From contig JAGYXB010001069.1 of assembly GCA_022495005.1 (NCBI GenBank), forward strand, positions 354,133 through 418,132: a DNA stretch of 64,000 nucleotides. Reading direction: 5' to 3'. The stretch is from Rhyacophila brunnea (Eukaryota; Arthropoda; Insecta; Trichoptera; Rhyacophilidae). The notes below the pieces were generated by a model that saw only the letters and a program-made list of their open reading frames with translations, was not told where the DNA came from and made no database searches. Positions 61,701 through 64,000 of the stretch are shown piece after piece (the stretch's first letter is position 1; the number at the start of each line of letters is the position of its first letter). Position numbers and translations under genes: made by a program.

Positions 61701-64000
61701 TTCAAAATAATTTGTTGAGTGTGACTAGCACGGAAACACACCTTTCCATAATAACAAAAGAAAAAATCTCTGACATTGTGTGTCATACTGAATGAAGGTT
61801 TGACAACTCCTAAAAGTTTCAAACATAGTTGATAATAAATAAAATATCAGCATTTTTAAAAAATATTTGTCCAGTAAAATAAGCACGCTGAACAAGCAAA
61901 AAAAAATAATCAATTATTAAATTCAAGTTAAATTGAAAGAAAAAATAATTTAGTTAGTTCCAATGTAAATGTAATTAAATATCAATTCAAGATTGTATTT
62001 GAAAGAAAAATATTTTAATACTCAAAGAAAAATTTTTTTTTTTAAATATCAATGAAAGAGAATATTCAAAATTAAAATGTACTCTAAATGCATATATGGA
62101 AGTTTTAAATAATAATTATTTATTTATATAAAAAAATTGCAAAATCAAAAAGAATGTAATTAATAATTTAAGTGAAAGTAAATTGAATGTTTATGAATAA
62201 TAAATAGCGGATGCTAGGATTTGAAAAGAGAAAAAAAGAATTTAAAAATATTAATTAATGTTAGCTTATATGCTTTTAAAAAATTAGGAGAGGACGGAAA
62301 GTTGCATATAGTTGAGTGAAAGCATCTAGAATGAAATCAAAAAGCTTTAAAAAAAATATGTCTTTAAATTAGAAAGGATTGACAGGAGAGAAAAATTAAA
62401 TTGATTCAAAAAAATATGTAGACGGAAGTTTTTATATAGGAATTAAGAAGGAAAATTTTATTAAAAATATTCACCTGTAAAAATAATTATTTATGTATAA
62501 TAAATAATCATTCTTACGAAAGAACAGAATCTTGAAATTAAATATTTCAAATAAATTCTATGAAGGTGTCATCTAGCGACCGCAAATGTAAGCGCGCTTG
62601 ACGTTTAACGTAAACAGAAATCAATTTGAAATATGAATATTGAATAGGAATTAAAAATGACTAAATTTATTTCAGTGAACGAAAGATTACTTCAATTTTA
62701 TCAATAATGAACGCGAAATGAATAATTTCAATTGTCTACATTATAAAAAGAACAGATTTGAAAAAACTAATATCGAACTGTCAAACAAGTAAGAAAAACA
62801 ATGTAAAAACATATTATCCGAAATAAATGTAATCTACCGTCGCAAATAATTAATTGTAATAGCAAAATAAAATGAATAGAAAGTTAATAATTAAGAAGAA
62901 ATGAATTTAGAATAATTTAGTGTCAAATTTTAACAAGAATGAAAATATATCACTCAAATAATCGATGACAGCGCGACTGCCGACTAAAATGAATGACCCG
63001 ATAATGATTTTATTCGAGATATAGAAATTATTAATTATTCACAATATAGAAATGAAACGAAAGGACCTTTTGTAAACTCCATTCCATAATAAGGTTCATC
63101 CAGCTGTCCAATTGATTTGATGTTACATCCACATAGTATGTTTCAATCCAATGGTTCTATCAAATTTGAGGTTAATAATTCATGTCATCCAGTAGGTATA
63201 TAAATGTTCATGTCGATATCGTCCTAGTTTAACATCCTTCCTTCTCCTTTGGAACTTTATTAAATCACTTATAGCACCATACTAAACATTAAACAAACTT
63301 TTTGCTGAAACAATCAATGGTTAACACAAATTCCGATGCCCAAATATTGACATTTCCATACCAATAATGTGGGTATCACATAAATTATAGAAGAAGTATG
63401 TATTGGTGATAAATGTGCAAATTGTATTTCAAAATTAGGTGTAAACCATATATAACACTCTTAATATTAATTTGCGAAGGAATAATTGTAACTTACAACA
63501 CAAAATTAAATAAATTCCACAAGGACAATGATAAAATTGACGTATTGATCTCTATCATTTAGATCGCCATTCTGCGCATACCGCATAGACTAGTCCGACG
63601 TCTCTTGCAAGTACCGCGTAAGTCAATAAAAGACTATATAAATATAAGAAAAATATAACACACATAGTTACGACCACCGAACCAGAAAATTTTAAGAAAA
63701 ATATAACGCAAATAATACGTTTTAATTTGTCATTAATTAATTTACAAGTTTAATAAGTTATAAGAAATAGAATAATTATCAAAGTGCGTCTAAAATCACG
63801 CCCGATACGGATTCGTTTGCAACTCCACGACGGTAAACCAAAAAATTCCAAAAGTGAGCCGGCAAAAATCAGTGTAATTAGAACTAATGACTCTGAAAAC
63901 AAAATACCGTTACGGTAACAATTATTGTATGAAATCGTGACTAGCAAAATTTAAGGTTTTATAATCGGAACAAATAAAATTTAGAAAATTAGGACAAAAT
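58751..64000. mobile_element. A-rich interior of a putative large element (no coding frames)
   Basis: From the end of the LTR-like segment to the window edge the plus strand is A-rich with frequent AATAATAAA and AAAGAAAAA words. No frame longer than about 110 codons is open, and none shows gag, protease, polymerase or integrase motifs. 60570-60915 is less AT-rich and partly open on the plus strand (GLTARERKIRRVRGTSSAPR) without a recognised family. This could be a non-coding LTR element (LARD-like) or ordinary DNA beside one. Confidence 0.35.

Overview
The window reads as nuclear DNA of an insect, most likely a moth or butterfly (Lepidoptera). The support is AT-rich DNA, small exons in long introns, GT-AG splicing, many short palindromic DNA-transposon relics, mariner elements, tRNA-derived SINEs, short (TTAGG)n tracts (the insect telomere unit) and the many TAGGTA/TACCTA words common in lepidopteran introns. 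No bacterial operon, CRISPR array or organellar gene is visible. The taxon is an inference.

Two protein-coding genes can be assembled exon by exon with matching splice phases. The first, on the minus strand, has five exons between 33483 and 4176. It encodes the middle and C-terminal parts of a protein that matches Fanconi anemia core-complex subunit FANCB region by region; its N-terminal exons were not found. The second, on the plus strand, lies in the 22.7-kb FANCB intron (6050-28752). It encodes a Golgi type II membrane carbohydrate sulfotransferase of the CHST11/HNK-1ST type, with five exons from 12124 to 21362; the short last exon was not found. A possible terminal exon of a degenerate serine-protease homologue is at 2647-2793. 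A GC-rich promoter and 5' UTR-like exon is at 49438-49814.

Most of the rest is mobile DNA. Three nearly identical mariner copies (1-1296, 9877-11178, 17686-18979) all have broken transposases. Many non-autonomous elements have readable ends and target-site duplications: hAT-like with 8-bp TSDs (12371, 14202, 21908, 31079, 32484, 34838, 35316, 51494, 52477), piggyBac-like with TTAA (20066, 40185, 42957), PIF/Harbinger-like with TTA or TAA (26679, 27760), a 285-bp family with CAG TSDs (23894, 55276), a 4-bp-TSD family (19335, 28909) and a Tc1/IS630-like relic (45124). Other relics are pogo-type DDE_1 transposase (25322-26462), two LINE 3' ends (11285-11700 and 40830-41140, minus strand) and two SINE families. 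From 57832 to the window end the DNA looks like a large A-rich element that begins with a 919-bp LTR-like segment and interrupts a small GC-rich MITE.

The genes and elements are physically entangled. A mariner copy ends 24 bp before sulfotransferase exon 4, a palindromic MITE begins about 10 bp after exon 5, and a 58-bp exact tandem duplication repeats the end of exon 1 with its splice donor. I found no evidence for a new multi-gene system. The strongest observations are the nested gene pair, the splice-site-adjacent insertions and the well-delimited MITE families.
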